A stretch of 64,000 nt of DNA, taken from contig NZ_JAOZEW010000007.1 of NCBI RefSeq assembly GCF_025847235.1, forward strand, positions 62,001-126,000. Direction: 5' to 3'. Positions within the stretch are counted from its first letter, which is position 1; each line of letters opens with the position of its first letter. Source of the DNA: Flavobacterium shii. GTDB lineage: Bacteria > Bacteroidota > Bacteroidia > Flavobacteriales > Flavobacteriaceae. Below, one piece after another: positions 61,634 through 64,000 of this stretch. Both the position numbers and the translations under genes were made by a program. Under the pieces are notes generated by a model. That model had not been told where the DNA came from, searched no databases, and saw nothing but the letters and a program-made list of their open reading frames with translations.

Positions 61634-62530
61634 ATGGTTAATTTAGAATGGTACAGAACGTTTAAATCTGTCTATAAAAACGGTAATTTTTCTTTGGCAG
61701 CAAAAGAGTTATTTATTAGTCAACCAGCTGTTAGTCAGCAAATATCCATGTTGGAAGCACACGTTGGTTACAAGCTTTTTAATAGAAAATCAAAAGGAGT
61801 AGAACCAACCGACTACGCTAAGTTACTTAATAATTTGATTATAGATGCCTTAGACCGTCTTGAAAATGTAGAGAATGGGTTTCGTGCCAAAGCATCCGAT
61901 GCAAATCGATTGATTTCTGTTGGAATTTCCAAAAATCTATTCGCCTGTTTAGGAAGTATTTTGATTTCTAAATTTGATTTTATCGATTTTAGTTTCCATG
62001 ATAATGATACCCTTTTTGAATTGGTAGATGCCAAAAAACTTGATTTTGCAATTGTTACCAAGCAGTTTGATACTTTCGATACAATTCAGCAAGTTGTTGG
62101 TAAAATTAAACTTACTATGGTTGCGTCACCACAATTGGATGCAAGTGAATTTAAATTAAAACTAAAAACTAAAAATTTTCCTGAAATAGAACATTGGCTT
62201 AATGAACAGAAATGGTATAGTCACGATGCGAGAATTCCGCATATTAAATTGTTCTGGCTGCATGTTTTTAATAAAAAGAGACCTTCGATGGTTCCTAATT
62301 ATATTATTCCTAATGAAGGTGAAATGTTAAGAATAGTTTCTAAAAATAACGGAATTGCTGTAACATGGAATTGTAATGCAAGAAAGTATATTAGTGAAAA
62401 CAAACTCCAACTATTATGGGATAGTAAAGAAATGCCAAGTATTGATGTGTTTTTATTGTCGGGGAAAAATAATAATCTGGGACCTATTTTTGAGACTATT
62501 GCAGGAGAGTTAAAGCAAGTTTTAAAATGA
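61634..62530 (+). CDS. LysR-family transcriptional regulator
   Basis: 298 residues. N-terminal winged helix (residues 1-60) with NFSLAAKELFISQPAVSQQI and LEAHVGYKLFNRKSKGV; a type 2 periplasmic-binding-fold effector domain follows. It is divergent from the exported DJ-1/PfpI-type gene, the usual layout for a LysR regulator and its target. A TATGTTTG element at 61607-61614 ends 20 bases before the start. The effector is unknown; aldehyde or electrophile stress is a guess from the neighbours. Confidence 0.93.
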   Translation: MVNLEWYRTFKSVYKNGNFSLAAKELFISQPAVSQQISMLEAHVGYKLFNRKSKGVEPTDYAKLLNNLIIDALDRLENVENGFRAKASDANRLISVGISKNLFACLGSILISKFDFIDFSFHDNDTLFELVDAKKLDFAIVTKQFDTFDTIQQVVGKIKLTMVASPQLDASEFKLKLKTKNFPEIEHWLNEQKWYSHDARIPHIKLFWLHVFNKKRPSMVPNYIIPNEGEMLRIVSKNNGIAVTWNCNARKYISENKLQLLWDSKEMPSIDVFLLSGKNNNLGPIFETIAGELKQVLK

Positions 62531-62744
62531 TTAATTTATTAAAGTTTATAGTGTTATATAGTTAGAACATAAATTATAAGATTGTAGACAAAAGTTACCG
62601 ATATAATTGATGTAAGTAAATATAAGCACAACCAATTTGCGTTTCAGTTAAATGAACTTAAATCACGTTTATGGTTAAAACAATTTCATTAATATTTATA
62701 GTTTAATAGCTATTCGTTTTTAATGAATGTAAATAGTATTTATA

Positions 62745-62765
62745 TTTGTGTAAAATTTACGCATT
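62745..62765. promoter_or_regulatory. NrtR-like operator 1 (upstream of the Nudix regulator)
   Basis: TTTGTGT-N7-ACGCATT, a 21-bp palindrome overlapping the predicted -7 element TATATTTG (62741-62748). Same motif as the sites at 63456 and 63507. The rest of the 241-bp gap is AT-rich without other clear elements. Confidence 0.65.
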
Positions 62766-62771
62766 TGGATT

Positions 62772-63464
62772 ATGATAGAAAATCAAAATATTAGAGTTGC
62801 TGTCGATGCGATTGTTTTTGGATATCAAAACAATCAATTGTATGTGCTTTTAATTCAGCAGAAATTCGGATCAAAAGAATCATATTGGGCTTTGCCAGGT
62901 GGTTTGGTAAAAAATGATGAGTCATTACAAGAGGCTGTAAAAAGAGAATTGAAAGAAGAAACGAACATCACTGTAAATTACTTTGAACAATTATTTACTT
63001 TTGGGGACGATATTTTTAGAGATCCGAGAAATAGAGTAATTTCTGTAGCTTATTTTGCATTAGTCGATTCTTCGAAGTTGAAGATTAAAGCCGATTCGGA
63101 TGCCGAAAATGTGCAATGGTACAAAGTAGAGGAGATTCCTGCTTTGGCTTTTGACCATAATTTAATTCTAAAAAAAGCAATTGAACGATTAAAAGCTAAA
63201 CTTACCTACGAACCTATTGGATTTGATTTATTGCCTAAAGAGTTTTTGTTTTCGGAATTGGAGAATTTATATTGTACCATTTTGGAGAAAGAAATTGATA
63301 GAAGAAATTTTCGAAAAAAGATCTTAAGCTATGGAATCATCCAGGAAACTGATAATTTTTCTCCCGTTAAGACTGGGAGACCTGCAAAATTATTTAGGTT
63401 TAATCAACAGAAATACAATGCGTTATTGAAAGAAGGATTTCACTTTGAAATTAAGTTTGCGTAA
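62772..63464 (+). CDS. Nudix-type transcriptional regulator (NrtR-like)
   Basis: 230 residues: Nudix domain (residues about 8-140) plus C-terminal winged helix (about 150-230). The Nudix box is intact (GGLVKNDESLQEAVKRELKEE, with RE-x-x-EE), unlike its paralogue at 24434, so ADP-ribose-type hydrolysis or binding is possible. NrtR regulators control NAD synthesis and salvage and bind palindromic operators. Here three matching palindromes occur: one before this gene and two before the PRPP synthetase gene downstream. Autoregulation together with control of NAD salvage is the natural reading. Confidence 0.9.
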   Translation: MIENQNIRVAVDAIVFGYQNNQLYVLLIQQKFGSKESYWALPGGLVKNDESLQEAVKRELKEETNITVNYFEQLFTFGDDIFRDPRNRVISVAYFALVDSSKLKIKADSDAENVQWYKVEEIPALAFDHNLILKKAIERLKAKLTYEPIGFDLLPKEFLFSELENLYCTILEKEIDRRNFRKKILSYGIIQETDNFSPVKTGRPAKLFRFNQQKYNALLKEGFHFEIKFA

Positions 63465-63476
63465 TTTTTACACAAA
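63456..63476. promoter_or_regulatory. NrtR-like operator 2
   Basis: TTTGCGT-N7-ACACAAA; it overlaps the stop codon of the Nudix gene and ends four bases before the -33 element of the next gene. Confidence 0.7.
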
Positions 63477-63480
63477 ACTA

Positions 63481-63510
63481 TTGCGTGCTTAAATATTAAA
63501 TGTATATTTG
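63481..63510 (+). promoter_or_regulatory. Predicted promoter of the PRPP synthetase gene
   Basis: TTG at 63481-63483, a 19-bp spacer and TATATTTG at 63503-63510, an exact match to the Bacteroidota consensus. Confidence 0.75.
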
Positions 63511-63527
63511 CGTATAATTAACGCAAA
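63507..63527. promoter_or_regulatory. NrtR-like operator 3 (on the promoter)
   Basis: TTTGCGT-N7-ACGCAAA, perfectly symmetrical in both arms. It overlaps the last four bases of the -7 element, so binding would block RNA polymerase. Confidence 0.78.
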
Positions 63528-63538
63528 ATAAAAAACCT

Positions 63539-64000
63539 ATGATACTTAATTTAGACCCAAATTTTAGACCTTTCTCAGGTCAAAAAGAAATAGAATTTAA
63601 AAGTTTTACTTTTTCCGGAGGAGAACCACATATCAAGATCAATCCTGGTTTTGATGTTAGCAAAAAGATAACAATTACACATCGATTAAATTCATTCAAC
63701 GATTTAGGATTGTTATGTTTAGCCGTTGATGCATTAAGAAGAATGGATGTGAAAGTTATTGACTTGTTTATTCCTTATTTTCCAGCAGCAAGACAAGATC
63801 GTGTAATGATTAAAGGGGAACCTTTATCTGTAAAAGTATATGCGGATGTTATTAATGCAATGAAATTGAACAAAGTATTTGTATTTGATGCACATTCTGA
63901 AGTTACTCCAGCCTTGGTAGATAATTGCGAGGTAATCCCGAATCATACTTTTATTGCAGCAGTTATTAAAAAAATTGGAAATGATGTTAAACTGATTTCT
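63539..64000 (+). CDS. prs: Ribose-phosphate pyrophosphokinase, 3'-truncated by window edge
   Basis: The first 154 residues are visible, open to the right edge. The start ATG at 63539 lies 11 bases after operator 3. MILNLDPNFRPFSGQKEIEF is followed by LLCLAVDALRRMDVKVIDLF, then YFPAARQDRVMIKGEPLSVKVYA, the PRPP synthetase ATP-binding region, and VFVFDAHSEVTPAL. The divergent form, the Nudix regulator and the operators point to the copy that works with a nicotinamide phosphoribosyltransferase in NAD salvage; that partner gene would be expected just beyond the window. It may be one of two PRPP synthetases in the genome. Confidence 0.88.
   Translation, partial: MILNLDPNFRPFSGQKEIEFKSFTFSGGEPHIKINPGFDVSKKITITHRLNSFNDLGLLCLAVDALRRMDVKVIDLFIPYFPAARQDRVMIKGEPLSVKVYADVINAMKLNKVFVFDAHSEVTPALVDNCEVIPNHTFIAAVIKKIGNDVKLIS

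Overview
The window is a chromosomal segment of a Flavobacterium-like member of the Bacteroidota. The evidence is AT-rich DNA, SusC/SusD-type outer-membrane genes, C-terminal sorting domains of the type IX secretion system (T9SS), Bacteroidota promoters (TTG, 17-23 bp, TAnnTTTG), A-rich translation starts without Shine-Dalgarno motifs, and typical flavobacterial housekeeping genes. There is no rRNA, tRNA, prophage, insertion sequence or CRISPR array. Two genes run off the edges: a T9SS surface protein at the left and a PRPP synthetase at the right.

Layout. 0-6 kb: two paralogous T9SS-exported surface proteins, the second with 14 delta-60 repeats. 6-14 kb: housekeeping genes (bioB, a membrane protein, ribF, comF, glyS) and a secreted reprolysin-like metalloprotease. 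14.2-18.4 kb: a signalling cassette made of a LytTR regulator with an altered receiver, a small secreted protein carrying three copies of a 14-residue motif, a TPR sensor histidine kinase and its response regulator. This is the best candidate for an undescribed system. 18.5-24.2 kb: thiL, a DinB-like protein, a WYL regulator, an outer-membrane beta-barrel and lepA.

24.4-55.3 kb: a large plant-glycan utilisation locus. A Nudix-type regulator is divergent from xylB-xylA, which are followed in one direction by susC, susD, a surface glycan-binding lipoprotein, GH2, GH31, GH97, GH3, GH39, GH3, a BACON-GH5, an SGNH acetylesterase, GH43 and GH95. The mix of endo-glucanase, alpha-xylosidase, beta-galactosidase, alpha-fucosidase, arabinofuranosidase/xylosidase, beta-glucosidases and acetylesterase fits fucosylated and acetylated xyloglucan. 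XylA and XylB would take the released xylose to xylulose 5-phosphate. A near-perfect 34-bp palindrome just downstream of the predicted -7 element of xylB is the likely operator. Almost every larger intergenic gap in the locus holds a hairpin, from several repeat families.

55.3-64 kb: cvpA, two small conserved proteins around pheS, gpsA, an iron-containing alcohol dehydrogenase, an exported DJ-1/PfpI-type protein divergent from a LysR regulator, and a second Nudix regulator followed by a partial PRPP synthetase. Three copies of one palindrome (TTTGYGT-N7-ACRCAAA, one with a degenerate end) lie at the promoters of these last two genes and strongly suggest an NrtR-like NAD-salvage regulon.
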